From contig CM077671.1 in the NCBI GenBank assembly GCA_039707655.1, positions 368,182,720-368,246,719 of the forward strand: a stretch of 64,000 bases of DNA. The letters run 5' to 3'. Of the stretch, positions 1 to 12,895 are shown piece after piece (position 1 is the stretch's first letter; the number at the start of each line of letters is the position of its first letter). Below the pieces are notes generated by a model. The model worked only from the letters and a program-made list of their open reading frames with translations, was not told where the DNA came from and made no database searches. The position numbers and the translations under genes are program-made. This DNA is from Elymus sibiricus (taxonomy: Eukaryota; Streptophyta; Magnoliopsida; Poales; Poaceae).

Positions 1-411
1 TATACTCATGAGAGAAGCCACTAGTGAACCCTACGCCCCCCGGGTCTACTTTTCCATCATATTGCTTTCCGATCTACGTTTTTGCAATCTTTGTTTTCAG
101 ATCTACAAAACCAAAAACCCAAAAATATATTGTTGCATATTTACTCTTTTTATTTGTGTTCTTGAGAGATCTATCTCTCCTATCTATCACTACCTAATCT
201 ATCTTATTACAGTAGAGAGATTGACAACCTCTCTTTCGCGTCGGGTTGCAAGTATTTGTTGTTTGTGTGCAGGTGCTGCTTATTGGGTGGTGGTGATCCT
301 CCTACTGGTTCGATAACCTTGGTTTCATAACTGAGGGAAATACTTACCATCGCTGTGCTGCATCATCCCTTCCTCTTTGGGGAAATACCGACGCAGTCTC
401 AAGCCACGTCA
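1..411 (+). repeat. 5' LTR, 3' end only
   Basis: Positions 1-411 align with 5205-5580 of the 3' LTR and end in the same CCACGTCA. This copy has about 35 extra bases (about 273-307) missing from the 3' LTR, where the flanking GGT repeats have collapsed or never expanded. Confidence 0.85.
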
Positions 412-421
412 AAGGAATTTC

Positions 422-439
422 TGGCGCCATTGCCGGGGA
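422..439 (+). other. Primer binding site
   Basis: TGGCGCCATTGCCGGGGA lies 10 bases after the LTR end. This type of tRNA-complementary site is common in Triticeae Gypsy elements. It sets the plus orientation of the element. Confidence 0.75.
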
Positions 440-721
440 GGAAGCGGACTTTTCTACGCGCCTATCGTAGGCGCCGAGGGGACTCCATCATCATCTACCA
501 GGTTCCTAATCACAAATCTCATCTCCTTGCAATTACATTATTTGCAATTTGCCTCTTGTTTTCCTCTCCCCCACTTCACCAAATTTGCCGTTTTATTCGC
601 CCTCTTTTTTGTTTGCCTTTTTCTCGCCGGATCTCTTTTTGTTTGCTTGTTTGCTATCTTTGCTTGTGTTGCCATGTGCCTTCTATTTACTTGCATCTTC
701 GCTTGCTAAAAATCTATTGAT

Positions 722-1584
722 ATGGATCCTCATCCACTTGCTAATCTTTTCAAAAGACCAAATTATGATGAACCAATTGCTAGTGAGTTGAGTGCACTTG
801 ATTATCTCTATGAAGTTTTGCTTGAAAATCATGAATCTGAAAATTTTGATGAAGTGTTGAAAGAAGAAATTTATAAGGTGATTCATGATAGCTCCTTGAT
901 TGAAAAGCATGATTGCAATGTTGCTAGTATGAATTCTCTAAATATCCATGATGCTAATGATATGCAAAGCACAAGCTTGGGGATGCTATGTTTGATGAAG
1001 ATGATATTTTTAGTCCCCCAAGTTTTTGTGAGCAAATTTACTATGGTTGCATGCCTCCTATTTATGATGATGGTGATGACACATATGCTATAATGAGTAA
1101 TGATAACCATGAAACTTATCATCATGGTTTTAATTTGCAATGTGGTTATGTCAATCAAGTGTCTCATGATAGTTATTTTGTTGAGTTTGCTCCCACTACC
1201 ATGGATGAAAAGGAATTTGCTTACGTGGAGAGTAATGAAAATTCTATGTTTGTGCATCATGAAAATAATGATTTATGTGATAGTTATATTGTTGAATTCC
1301 TTCATGATGCTACTGAAATTTATTATGAAGGAGGAACATATGCTTGTAGGAATTGCAATAATATCAAGTTTCCTCTCTATGTGTTCAAAGTTTTGAAGTT
1401 ATGCTTGTTTTGCCTTCCTATGCTAGTTGATTCTTGTTCCCATAAATTGTTTGTTCACAAAATCCCTATGCATAGGAAGTGGGTTAGACTTAAATGTACT
1501 TGTCATGAGATTCATGATGCTCTCTTGCATATTTCAATTACTACTTTTTATGTGAGCATCATTGAAATCATTATGCCTAGCTAG
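722..1584 (+). pseudogene. Unknown retrotransposon ORF with one frameshift
   Basis: The reading frame starts MDPHPLANLFKRP and continues in a second frame from about 985 (MFDEDDIFSPPSF) to a TAG at 1582. A one-base shift near 970, in the stretch reading CAAAGCACAAGCTTGGGG, separates the halves; restoring it would give about 287 residues. The protein is acidic in its first two thirds (many D, E, N and H) and ends in a Cys-rich, hydrophobic part with HKLFVHKIPMHRKW and CTCHEIHDALL. I recognise it as the internal ORF typical of Sabrina-like elements. No enzyme domain is visible and its function is unknown. Nothing suggests a host gene. Confidence 0.6.
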
Positions 1585-4039
1585 GGGCGTAAAACGATAG
1601 CGCTTGTTGGGAGGCAACCCAATGAATAAATAAATTTTTGCTTTTTCCTTTCTGTTTTTGTGTGTTGACACAATTCTGCCTCTGTTATGATTGTGTTTTT
1701 TATGGTTTATTTAGTGTTTGTGCCAAGTAAATCCTTTAGGATGATTCATAGGATGAGTAGAAGCGATGCTGAATCTGAAATAGAAACTTTGAGTCCAGTA
1801 TATGAATTTTCATTTTTTGCTGGAACTTGATCTTGAGCGGAAATTTTAACACAGTGTTGCTATACAAATTCCTTACGTTGTCCTACTTTTTCAGAATTTT
1901 TAGAGTTAAAGAAGTATGAGTAGAGTACAAATTACTACAGACTGTTCTGTTTAAGACAGATTCTGTTTTCGTTGCATTGTGTGCTTGTTTTGATGAATCT
2001 ATGGTTTGTATTGTGGGGTATAAGCCATGGTAAAGTTAAAATACAGTAGGTATAATGCAATAATAAAATATGAATGGGTTTGCAACAGTACCTAAAGTAG
2101 TGATTTGCTTTCTTATACTAACGGATCTCACGATGATTTTGTTGAGTTTTGAGTGATTGAAGTTTTCAAGTTTTGGGTGAGATCACGACGGATGAAGGAA
2201 TAAGGAGTTATAAAAGCCTAAGTTTGGGGATGCTACCGCACCCCCAAGATATATCCAAAGAGTAACAAGCAACTAAGCTTGGGGATGCCCCCGAGTGGCA
2301 TCCCCTCTTTCTTCTAACGACCATCGGTATTTTACTTGGAGCTATATTTTTATTCGTCACATATCATGAGTTTTGCTTGGAGCGTCTTGTATCTTTGCTT
2401 GCTTTGTTTGTTACTTTTTCCTTTGTATCCTTTCGGGACACACGTATTTGAGAAAGCCAAAATCATGCTATGATTTGTTAGTATTGCTCTATGTGCTTCA
2501 CTTAAACTTTTTGAGCTATAGAATTGCTCTAGTGCTTCACTTATATCTTTTTGAGCACGGTGTGCTTGGAAATTTTTGTAGAAATACTCTCATGCTTCAC
2601 TTAGATTAATTTGAGAGTTAGTAAATTTTTAAGAAATCCTCTCATGCTTCACTTATACCTTTTTGAGAGATGAAATCTTTATGCTGATGTGCTTCACTTA
2701 AATTTGTTTGAGCTTGCCAAAAAGCAATGGCAAAATATGAAACTAGTCCCAAAGTGATAGATATCCAAGGAGGATATAATAAAAACTTTCATGAAGATCA
2801 TTGGACAAATTAAACTTGATTCTTTGTAATAGTTTTGAAACATGATGATAGTAATATTTGAGTCATGTTAGTGAGTAATTATGCTTAGTAGGAATATTGG
2901 TGTTAAGGTTTATGATTCCCTATGCATGCACGAAAGTCAATAGTTATGCAATGAAGTTACATCCTACTTGTGGTGCATTATTCGGTGTTAGTTATGTTCA
3001 ATGCTCACTTATGTGAATTTTTGTTTCTTGGTTTGGTTGCTTCCCTTTTTTCTAGCCTCCATTTGTACTAAGTAGAAATACTACTTGTGCATCCAAAATC
3101 CTTAAACCAAGTTTTGCCTTATGAGTCCACCATACCTACCTATATGCGGTATTTCCATGCCGTTCCAAGCAAATTTGTATGTGCCATCTCTAAATTTTCA
3201 AAATAAATTTTCTCTTTTGTGTGCCTGTACCGCTCATGAAACGGTGGGGAGTGTCCAATATTTTTCCATGCTAGATGTGTTATTCTCAAGATGAGTGTTT
3301 ATTCACTTGTCATTGCACGAGAGTGCGGCGGTAATAGGGATGCCCATTCCCGAAATGAAAATAATAATATTTACTTTATGTTGTCAAATAATAAATTCCT
3401 TGGAAAGTGTTGGTTTGGAAGGCAACCGTGGATACGGCCCGCCATGGAAAGTGAAAGTTTGGTGGAAAAAAGGAATAAACTTTATTTTCTGTTTGGGAAC
3501 CGCCTATGATATATCTAGCATGGAAAGTATTGTGAACTACTTTGTCGTTTTCGTTGACAGGAAAAGCATGCCACCCTAAATATTTTTTCTCTCTCAATTT
3601 AAACCTTGAGCTCTGGCACCTCTACAAATCCCTACTTCCCTCTGCGAAGGGCATTTCTATTTACTTTATGCAATTTTTATTTTTGCTTTGAGTCTCCATC
3701 TTCTCTTATAAGCACCAACTAGGGGGCACTAGGAGCGTACTTGAGCATTGGGCATAGCTAATATTTGAGTGTGTTTCATGAATGGATCAATGATTGAGCA
3801 TGATGGGCTAGGGATAACTTTCTTTAGTGTTGATATTACATGGTTGCTTGTTGACATGCTTGAGTATTGAAGTCATTATGTTAAAACTAGACTATTGCTT
3901 TGAATCATTACAAGTCCAAATGTCCATGCTATACAAAAGAAAAGAATGTGATGAACATGTTAGGCAGCATTCCACATCAAAAATTCTGTTTTTATCATTT
4001 ACCTACTCGAGGGCGAGTAGGAATTAAGCTTGGGGATGC
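1585..4039 (+). other. Non-coding 3' internal region with a dispersed short repeat
   Basis: No supportable gene. Just after the ORF stop is the conserved-looking stretch GGGAGGCAACCCAAT. Between about 2495 and 2715 a loose repeat of the form TGCTTCACTTA(t/a), then TTTTTGAG, occurs about five times at 45-65 base spacing. AGCTTGGGGATGC-like strings occur at about 2222, 2276 and next to the 3' LTR (4026-4039), the last being the polypurine tract. Confidence 0.6.
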
Positions 4040-5580
4040 TGATACATCTCCAACGTATCTATAATTTTTGCTTATTCCATGCTGTTATATTATCATTGTT
4101 GGATGTTTTACAATCATTTTATAACAACTTTATATCATTTTTTTGGGACTAACCTATTAACATAGTGCCAAAGTGCTAGTTGTTGTTTTTTGCTTGTTAT
4201 TTACTTCGCAGAATATCAGTACCAAACGGAGTCCAATCGTGACGAAACTTTTTGGAGAATTTTTCTGGACCAGAAGACACCCAGTGGGCCAAAGAAGATC
4301 CTGGAAGGTGGGCTGTGGGGAGCACAACCCACCAAGGCGCGCCAGGGGGCCCCCGGCGCGCCGTGATGGGTTGTGCCCTCCACGGAGCCCCTCCGCACCG
4401 CCTCTGATGCCTATAAATTCCCAAATATTCCAAAAACCCTAGGGGAGTCGACGAAACACAATTCCAGCCGCCGCAAGTTCCAGAACCTCGAGATCCAATC
4501 TAAACACCATCACGGAGGGGTTCATCTTCTTCATAGGTGCCTCTCCGATGATGCGTGAGTAGTCCACCATAGACCTACGGGTCTGTAGGCAGTATCTAGA
4601 TGGCTTCTTCTCTCTCTCTTATGATTCTCAATACAATGGTCTCTTGGAGATCTATTTGATGTAAACTTTTGCGGTGTGTTTGTTGGGATCCGATGAATTT
4701 TGAGTTCATGATCAGTTTCTATCCATGAATATTATTTGAGTCTTCTTTGATCTCTGATATGCATGATTGCTTATAGCATCGTATTTCTTCTTCGAATCTT
4801 TGGTTTAGTTAGGCCGACTAGATTGATTTTTCTTGCCATGGGAAGAGGTGCTTTGTGATGGGTTCGATCTTGTGGTGTTCTTTCCCAGTGACAGAAGGGG
4901 CAGCAAGACACGCATGTCTCGTTGCTATTAAGGATAACAAGATGGGGTCTATTCCTACATGAATAGATCTTGTCTACATCATGTCATCGTTCTTATTGCA
5001 TTACTCCGTTTTTCCATGAACTTAATACACTAGATGCATGCTGGATAGCGGTCGATGTGTGGAGTAATAGAGGTAGATGCAGGCAGGAGTCGGTCTACCT
5101 ATCTTGGACGTGATACCTATATAATGATCATCGCCTTGGATATCGTCATGACTATTCGATTTTCTATCAATTGCCCAACAGTAATTTGTTCACCCGCCAT
5201 GCGCTATACTCATGAGAGAAGCCACTAGTGAACCCTACGCCCCCCGGGTCTACTTGTCCAACATATTGCTTTCCGATCTACGTTTTTGCAATTCTTGTTT
5301 TCAGATCTACAAAACCAAAAACCCAAAAATATATTGCTGCATATTTACTCTTTTTATTTCTGTTCTTCAGAGATCTATCTCTCCTATCTATCACTACCTA
5401 ATCTATATTATTACTGTAGAGAGATTGACAACCTCTCTTTCGCGTCGGGTTGCAAGTATTTGTTGTTTGTGTGCAGGTTCGATAACCTTGGTTTCATAAC
5501 TGAGCGAAATACTTACCGTCGCTGTGCTGCATCATCCCTTCCTCTTTGGGGAAATACCGACGCAGTCTCAAACCACGTCA
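4040..5580 (+). repeat. 3' LTR of the Sabrina-like element (1541 bp)
   Basis: It starts TGATACATCTCCAACG and ends CCACGTCA (terminal TGA and TCA). It includes a GC-rich inverted segment at about 4335-4372 (AAGGCGCGCC, then GGCGCGCCGTG). Small ORFs inside it are not genes. Confidence 0.85.
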
Positions 5581-7155
5581 GGCAGTGGCACAGGTAGGTG
5601 CGGACATCATCGAGGAGATGTCTCCCCCGACACGTCCGGCTCCCCGCACCCCATCCATCCAAGCACCGATGCGGATTATGCCGTCTAGCACCGTTGTGAT
5701 GGAGGAGGATGCAACGGTCGGCTGGGCCATTCCGGACAGCTTTCCGCCCACGCAGAAACCATCGGTCAACGAATGTGAGTCGCCGTAGCTCGTTTGGGAG
5801 CGGATGAACACGGGCACCGCCACTGCCCGGGTTGCACTCCACATGTTTGACAGAATGACTGAACAGGACCAGGTATGTTTGCTCCTGTCCGATCAAATGT
5901 TCAATGTTTTGCATAGATTACTAGTTCACATGATGAATTCTTGCAAACCATGATCATGTAGGAGGCGTACATGGCAAGCATGATCAATGACAATGAAGAT
6001 CTTGCCGAAATGGGTTATGAATTGAAGGAGACCACCACATTTGTAGTTGGGGCAACATCCGATCCCAATCCGAGCAAGAAGAAGAAGAAGGGCAAGACAG
6101 CTAAGGCAAGAGGTCCGACTTTCACAAGATTTGAGGACATATTGTTGGTCAAATCTTGGTTGGACACAACATTGGATCCAATTACCGGCACCGATAAAAA
6201 GGGGAGCACGTACTGGGAGAAGATTTGGAAGGACTATCATGAACGAAAGGAGTATGTGGAGCCCCATCCTATCGTGACCATGCTCAATGTGGCATCTCTT
6301 TAACATCGATGGGGGATCATTCAAGGAGAAGTGAAGAAGTACGTCGGCTACCACTCACAAGTGACCAAACGGCCTCAAAGTGGGATGGGAGTGGCAACTC
6401 ATGTAAGCTCAATTGCCTCATCTTATTGTCATTTCAATATGTTTCTTGTGTTTGCATTCTTGTGCTCATATGTATGTTGTTTGCTAGACGGCGGTGGCGG
6501 CCACTTTGTATCACGAGGTCGAGAAGAAGCTATTTGATTTTAGTCAATGTTGGCGCTTATTGAATGGGCAAACCAAAGTGGATACAAGTTGTGGCCAATC
6601 TCAAAGCCGACAAGAAGATGAATGATGGCTCAAGCTCCCACCAATCCATTGGGTTGGACGATGAGGTGGACGAGGTTGTCTTCGTCATTGGAAGAGCTAC
6701 CATGTCAAAGGATAATTGACAAGTCACGAGCAACAAATGGGAGAAGACAACGATCTCCCGTGATGCCACGGCTACAAAAATGTCGTCCCCATGGACGGGC
6801 ATTTTTTCGGCAAGGAAGAACAAGAAAGAGGAGAAGTACAAGCTCATGTTGGATGCGCAAAAGGAGAGGACGGAGTGGGACCGAACGAGGGCGGGGAGGA
6901 GGCTGGAAATTGAGAGGGAGAAGATCGGGTTGGAGAAGCAAGATGCGACGATCAGATGGGAACTCGAGAAGGCCAAGACATTTGGAGAGATCGAGCTCAA
7001 GAAGGAGAGGTTGCAACTCGCACGGGACGCGAAGGATGTGAAGATCATGTTGGCGGATGGAACCCTCTTGGATGCGCATGCGAAGAAGTGACTTGCGGAG
7101 AAGACGAAGGAGATCAACAACCGTAGGGCGCAAGAGGTGGCGAGGGCGGGTGCAG
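5581..7155 (+). pseudogene. Decayed SANT/NAM-associated protein gene
   Basis: A run of broken frames reads as one gene. A first exon ends FDRMTEQDQ, with a donor at 5871 (CAG|GTATGT). The next exon starts after TGTAG at 5961 and reads EAYMASMINDNEDLAEMGYE, then a Lys patch and FTRFEDILLVKSWLDTTLDP, a Myb/SANT-like fold. Later pieces are DKKGSTYWEKIWKDYHE and KKYVGYHSQVTK, then a highly charged coiled-coil tail (6780-7091: KEEKYKLMLDAQKERTEWDR and DAKDVKIMLADGTLLDAHAK). This order fits the plant family with a NAM-associated C-terminus, often linked to PIF/Harbinger transposons. Stops (5786-5788, 6301-6303) and shifts break it. It is cut at the left by the Sabrina-like element and at the right by the WHAM-like LTR. 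Confidence 0.6.
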
Positions 7156-8619
7156 TGATACGTCCATTTTGCAACATGATTTCCTACTATTAATTATTAT
7201 GTTTTGATGAATAATAATGCTTTAGGGAGTGATTCTAATGCCCTCATAATATGCAAGGTTTACACAAAGAGGGAGAATACCGACAGCTGGAATTCTGGAC
7301 CTGAAAAAGCACATCAGAGATACCTATTCTGCACATCTCCGATGAAGCTAAAATTTTATGGAGATTATTTTTGGATTTAATAAAAAATACTGGAGCAAAG
7401 AACTACCGAAGGGGGCCACCCTGGTGGGTTGTGCCCTCCTCGGCCCACCTCCGGTGCCCATCTTTTGGTATATAAGGTCTTTTGACCTAGAAAAAATAAA
7501 TAGAGGACTTTCGGGACAGAACGCCGCCGTCTCGAGGCGGAACTTGGGCAGGAGCACTTTTGCCCTCCGACGGAGCGATTTCGTCGGGGGAACTTCCCTC
7601 TCGGAGGGGGAAATCGAAGCCATCGTCATCACCAACACTCCTCTCATCTTTGGGAGGCCAATCTTCATCAACATCTTCAATAGCACCATCTCCTCTCAAA
7701 CCCTAGTTCATCTCTTGTGTTCAATCTTTGTACCGGAACCTCATATTGGTACCTGTGGGTGACTAGTAGTGTTGATTACATCTTGTAGTTTATTACTATA
7801 TGGTTTATTTGGTGGAAGATTATATGTTCAGATCCATTATGCTATTCAATATCCCTCTGATCTTGAGCATGAATATTATTTTTGAGTAGTAACTTTTGTT
7901 CTTGAGGTCACGGGAGAAGTCATGTTGCAAGTAATCATGTGAATTTGATATGTGTTCGATATTTTGATGATATGTATGTTGTGATTCCCTTAGTGGTGTC
8001 ATGTGAACGTCGACTACATGACACTTCACCATCCTTGGGCCTAAGGGAATGCATTGTGGAGTAGTTATTAGATGATGGGTTTCTAGAGTGACAGAAGCTT
8101 AAGCCCTAGTTAATGCACTACTTCGTAAGGGGCTGATTTCGATGCAAACATTTAATGCTATGGTTAGATTTTATCTTAATACTTTTCTCGAAGTTGCGGA
8201 TGCTTGCGAGGGGGTTAATCATAAGTGGGAGGTTGTTCAAGTAAGAACAGAACCCAAGCACCGGTCCACCCACATATCAAATTATCAAAGTAACGAACAC
8301 GAATCAAACCAACATGATAAAAGTGACTAGATGAAATTCCCGTGTACCCTCAAGAACACTTTGCCTATTACTAGAAACTGTTTTGGCCTATCCTTTGCCA
8401 CAAAAGTATTGGGCTACCTTGCTGCACCTTATTTACCGTTACCGTTACTTGCTCGTTACTAGTTATCTTTCTATCAAACTATCTATTACCTACAATTTCA
8501 CTGCTTGCAGAAATTACCTTGTTGAAAACCGCTTGTCATTTCCTTCTGCTCCTCGTTGGGTTCGACACTCTTACTTATCGAAAGGACTACGATTGATCCC
8601 CTATACTTGTGGGTCATCA
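7156..8619 (+). repeat. 5' LTR of the WHAM-like element (1464 bp)
   Basis: It runs from TGATACGTCC to GGGTCATCA. A TATA box (TATATAAGG) is at 7469-7477. Relative to the 3' LTR it lacks about 40 bases between two CCCTGGTGG copies, which removes a GC-rich palindrome present at about 63292-63316. Confidence 0.9.
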
Positions 8620-8630
8620 AGACTCTTTTC

Positions 8631-8648
8631 TGGCGCCGTTGCCTAGGA
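8631..8648 (+). other. Primer binding site
   Basis: TGGCGCCGTTGCCTAGGA lies 11 bases after the LTR end. The usual form ends GCCGGGGA, so two to three bases have changed. Confidence 0.75.
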
Positions 8649-8725
8649 GTGAAGCGCTCTTGGTAAGTGGAAATTGGTATGGAAAAACTTATACTACGTG
8701 CTGAAATTTATTGTTACTTGCTACT

Positions 8726-10594
8726 ATGGAAAACAATCCTTTGAGGGGTTTGTTCGGGGTATCTTCACCTCAACCGGAACCACAATTAGTTGCCCCTCAA
8801 CCTACTGCACCTACTGAAAATATTGGCTATGAAATTCCTTCGGGTATGGTAGAACAACTGCTTGCTAAACCTTATGCAGGAGATGGAACTGAACATCCTG
8901 ATATGCACCTCTTATATGTGAACGAAATTTGTGGATTATTTAAGCTTGCAGGTCTACCCGGAGATGAAGCTAAGAAGAAGGTTTTCCCTTTATCTTTCAA
9001 GGGAAAAGCATTGACATGGTATAGGCTATGTGATGATCTTGGATCATGGAACTGGAATCGATTGCAATTGACATTCCATCAAAAGTTTTATCCCATGCAT
9101 CTAGTTCATCGTGATCGGAATTATATATACAATTTTTGGCCTCGTGAAGGAGAAAGCATCGCTCTAGCTTGGGGGAGGCTTAAGTCCATCTTATATTCAT
9201 TCCCCAATCATGATATCCCAAGAGAAGTTATTATTCAGAATTTTTATGCTCGGCTTTCTCATAATGATCAATCAATGCTCGATACTTCTTGTGCTTGTTC
9301 TTTTATGTAGAAGACTATTGAATTCAAGTGGGATCTCTTAGAAAGAATTAAACGCAAATCTGAAGATTGGGAACTCGACGAAGGTAATGAGTCAGGTATA
9401 AAGCTTAAGTTTGATTGTGTTAAATCTTTTATGAATACCGATGCTTTTCACAAGTTTAGCACTAAATATGGACTTGACTCTGAGATAGTAGCCTCTTTCT
9501 GTGAATCATTTGCTACTCATGTTGATCTCCCTAAGGAGAAGTGGTTTAAATATCATCCCCCTATTAAAGAAGAAATTAAAGAACCGATCATAGCTAAAGA
9601 TGAAACCATCATTTACAATGTCGATCCAGTTGTGCCCACCACTTATATTGAAAAACCACCTTTCCCTATTAGGATAAAGGAACATGCTAAGTTATCAACT
9701 GTGGTTCACAAGAGTAATAATAGAGCACCTAAGCCCCCTGAGCAAATTAAAGTAGAACCTAGTGTTGCTATGGTTAAAGATCTCTTGGTAGAAAATATGG
9801 ATGGGCGTGTTATTTACTTCTGTGATGAAGCTGCTAGAATTGCCAAACGTGATGAAAAAGATAAACATAGACCCGTAGTGGGCATGCCTATTGTCTCAGT
9901 CAAGATAGGAGATCATTGCTATCATGGTTTATGTGATTTGGGTGCTAATGTGAGTGCTATTCCTTTTACTTTATACCAAGAAATTATGAATGAGATAGCA
10001 CCTGCTGAAATAGAAGACATTGATGTTACTATTAAACTTGCTAATAGAGACACCATCACACCACTTGGGATTGTTAGAGATGTTGAAGTCTTGTGTGGGA
10101 AAGTAAAATACCCTACTGATTTCTTAGTTCTTAGTTCCCCACAAGATGACTTTTGTACCCTTATATTCGGTAGACCTTTCTTGAGCACCGTCAATGCTAA
10201 GTTAGATTGTGAAAAACAAACTACCGGTGTTAGTTTCGGTGGTGTGTCTCATGAGTTTAATTTTTCCAAGTTTAGTAGACAACCTCGTGATAGATCATTA
10301 TCTAGTAAGGATGAAATAATTGGTCTTCCTTCTATTGACGTGCCTCCTACTGATCTATTAGAACAATATTTGCTTGACCATGTTAATGATATGCACTTGC
10401 GTGAAAGAAATTAAATAGTTAACAATTTCTTCGAACAGCAACCTCTCCTGAAACACAATTTGCCTATTGAAACTCTTGGAGGTCCTCCTCCACCTAAAGG
10501 TGATCATGTGTTTGAATTAAAGCAATTGCCTGACACTTTGAAGTATGCTTATCTTGATGAGAAAATGATATATCCTCTTATTATTAGTGCTAAC
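8726..10594 (+). pseudogene. Gag and aspartic protease, 5' half of the WHAM-like polyprotein
   Basis: The start MENNPLRGLFGV at 8726 follows the primer site. Gag core: FPLSFKGKALTWYRLCDDLG and LTFHQKFYPMHLVHRDRNYI (Retrotrans_gag family), which packages element RNA. A TAG at 9308-9310 interrupts the frame, which continues KTIEFKWDLLERIKRKSEDW to 10411. The protease region has VSVKIGDHCYHGLCDLGANV with catalytic DLGA (family usually DLGAS) and the partner motif IFGRPFLSTVNAKLDC. A second stop, TAA at 10412-10414, lies before QQPLLKHNLPIETLGGPP. The frame then reaches the Tat insertion at 10594 and resumes at 20437 in the same frame. Confidence 0.85.
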
Positions 10595-11443
10595 TGTTGG
10601 TGATCTCGATACCAGGGTACCCAGACTTGCCTACTTGCGGCCCAGAGCGTGGCCCACCTGGCGGTCCGTACGGCCCCGCGCGGCCTAACCCAAGACAAGA
10701 CCCTCGCGAGGGGCACATCCTCGTGAGGAGGACAGCGCCCAGGGCGAAAGGGGGAGGCCTCCCCAGGCCTCCTCCCGAGCGGCGGAGACTTCTATGAAAC
10801 GCACGACCTCAGGAGGCCAAGAGTGACGACAGCCAGGCCAGACGGGCGCCAGCGCGCCAGAGGGAGCAGTTTCCTCTTTGGTACAAAGGAGACAACGACG
10901 GACGCGGGTTCCCAAGGAGCCCAGCCAAAGGTTTCCATTCCGGTGCAACAAGACCAGGTCAGCGAGCGCGGCAGGACGGATGTCACTAGCGAGCCCACCA
11001 CCGCGTCACCACCACATACATTGCAGGCGAAGACCGCCTTTCGTCAGGATAGGATGTACCTCTTGTCCCCTTTCAAATTTGGCCGCTGTGGGATCCCTTC
11101 CTGCCATTGCGATAAGGGAAGAGGACCCGTGCCGCTATAAATAGAGGCTAGGTAGCCCGGTAGGGATAGAGAGAGCCACCCCGCAAATACACCCGCAAGG
11201 CAACACCCCACTGTACTTGTTCGTCCACAAACCTCCTCGTGAGGCAATCCACCAAAGGCAGGAGTAGGGTTTTACGCTTCGCAGCGGCCCGAACCTGGGT
11301 AAACTCTCGTGTGCTATCTTCTTCCTCGCCCTCGAGCGAGGTCACCTTGTTGAGAGCTTGGAGGGGGCGAAGCTTTTGAGGAATCTTCGCACATGCCCCT
11401 GGGTTCGAACTTCCTAGGGTTTTGCGGAGCCCGAAATCCGACA
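10595..11443 (+). repeat. 5' LTR of Tat element 1
   Basis: It starts TGTTGGTGATCTCGATACC (the 3' copy has TGTCGGCGTTCTGGATACC) and ends AATCCGACA. The TATA box TATAAATA is at 11136-11143. Confidence 0.9.
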
Positions 11444-11444
11444 T

Positions 11445-11463
11445 TTGGCGCACCAGGTAGGGG
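11445..11463 (+). other. Primer binding site of Tat element 1
   Basis: TTGGCGCACCAGGTAGGGG directly follows the LTR. The same site, reverse complemented, flanks the 5' LTR of Tat element 2. Confidence 0.7.
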
Positions 11464-11514
11464 GCGTGTCGGAGCCTTCCTCAAGCCTCGCTCTTCCTCC
11501 GCCTCACCGCCCCC

Positions 11515-12895
11515 ATGTCTGACGCTCGCCGAGCTCGCGCCTAGCGCCGTGCTGCTCACGTCGCCCAGACGGCGCCGGTGGGTCGCACCGCCGCACGTCG
11601 GTCCGCCTCTCATGTGGCCAACGCCGCCACAGGCCTGGAAGCCCACGAGCAGCAGGACTCATCGCAGCCGGTCACCGCGCGGCGCGACGGCCGCACCGCT
11701 ACTCCGTCCATCGTTCCGGCTACCGGGTCGTCATCCCACGCTCGCCCTGGGCCGGCGCGTGGGTCGGGTGCACTCCTCACGACTGGCTCGGGCACGTCGC
11801 GGAGCTCGTCAGCGCAGCCGGCGACGCTCCGGCCTTCACCTACTCGTTCCGGCCCCAACCCTCCCTGGCAGGCGACGAAGCTCATGATGTGCCGCCTCCT
11901 CCTCCCTAGCGCGACGTCGACCCCGAGCCCAGGCGTGAAGCACGCCCGCGCGACCAGCCGCGCGGGCCCCCAGTGAGGGTGAGAGATGAAGTAAGCTGCC
12001 AGGTGGTGCCACGGCCGCACGCTGACGCGCGTGCGCTCCCAGCGTCGGCGCGCCAGCGGCGCAACCGGGCGCCCCTGGAGGCAGCCGTGCAAGAGCATCA
12101 AGACCAGGTTCCTCCCGAGCTTGCACCGCCTGTGGCCTGGTGGGCTGCCGCGCCATCGCCCCGGAGCTCCATCCGGCCGTGTGGCCCTGCAAGTTCAAGC
12201 CTGACCTGCCTCCTCGCTACGACGGCACCCCAGATCCCGCCGAGTTCTTACAGCTCTACTCGCTAAGCATCCAGGCGGCCGGCGGGGATGACAAGGTCAT
12301 GGCAACCTGGTTCCCCATGGCGCTCAAGGGTGGTGCGCTCTGCTGGCTCCTCAACCTCCCGGAGGGGTCAATCACCTCCTGGGAAGACCTGCGTGAGCGC
12401 TTCGTCACCAACTTCCAAGGCACCCGCGACCGCGCGCTTGGAGTGGGTGACCTTCGTCGCGTGAAGCAACAACCTGACGAGACCCTACACAAGTTCATAC
12501 AGCGCTTCACGACTACCCGCCTCAAGATCCCGAGAGCGTCAGATGAGGCCATCATCTCGGCGTTCACCGACGGCGTCAGGGACCTCAGGATGAGGGAGGA
12601 GCTGGCTATCCATGACGACCTGAGCTCGGCCTTGGAGATGTTCAACTTGGCAAACAAATGCACGAAGGCCGAAGAGGGCCGCCTCTCCCTTCGCGAGCTC
12701 CCGGAGGCGGAACCCGAAGACAAGAAGACCAAGACCAAGGAGCCAAAGTGCAAGGCCCCCGCGGTGCTGGCGGCTGAGCCTGAGGAAAAGCGCGGCCATG
12801 ACGAGGAACCTCTCAAAGGAGGATGACCATTCTGCATCTTCCATGGGACAAACAGCCACAACACCATTGACTGCCAGGAGCTCAGGGTGGTCCGT
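11515..12895 (+). pseudogene. Gag of Tat element 1
   Basis: The start MSDARRARA at 11515 is stopped by TAG at 11542. The frame continues as a Ser/Thr/Ala-rich leader to 11976, then shifts. The gag core is in the frame of 12140-12826: LPPRYDGTPDPAEFLQLYSL, MALKGGALCWLLNLPEGSIT and LRERFVTNFQGTRDRALGVG (Retrotrans_gag). A TGA at 12824-12826 then precedes FCIFHGTNSHNTIDCQEL, a Cys/His segment typical of Tat gag C-termini. Non-functional. Confidence 0.85.

Larger units (their letters stand above)
1..5580 (+). mobile_element. Pol-less Gypsy-type LTR retrotransposon (Sabrina-like), 5' end outside window
   Basis: The end of the 5' LTR (1-411) and a full 3' LTR (4040-5580) are direct repeats flanking 3.6 kb of internal sequence. 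A primer site follows the 5' LTR and a purine-rich AAGCTTGGGGATGC tract precedes the 3' LTR. The internal part contains one unknown ORF and no protease, reverse transcriptase or integrase. This matches my memory of Sabrina and related Triticeae elements, which lack a normal polyprotein and must be mobilised in trans. The right flank starts GGCAG; the left flank is outside the window, so the TSD cannot be checked. The family name is tentative; the LTR-element call is firm. Confidence 0.85.

Noticed and set aside
11973..12198. Overlapping GC-rich ORFs on both strands of Tat element 1
   Set aside because: High GC content opens many frames; only the gag, protease, RT and antisense frames have family motifs.
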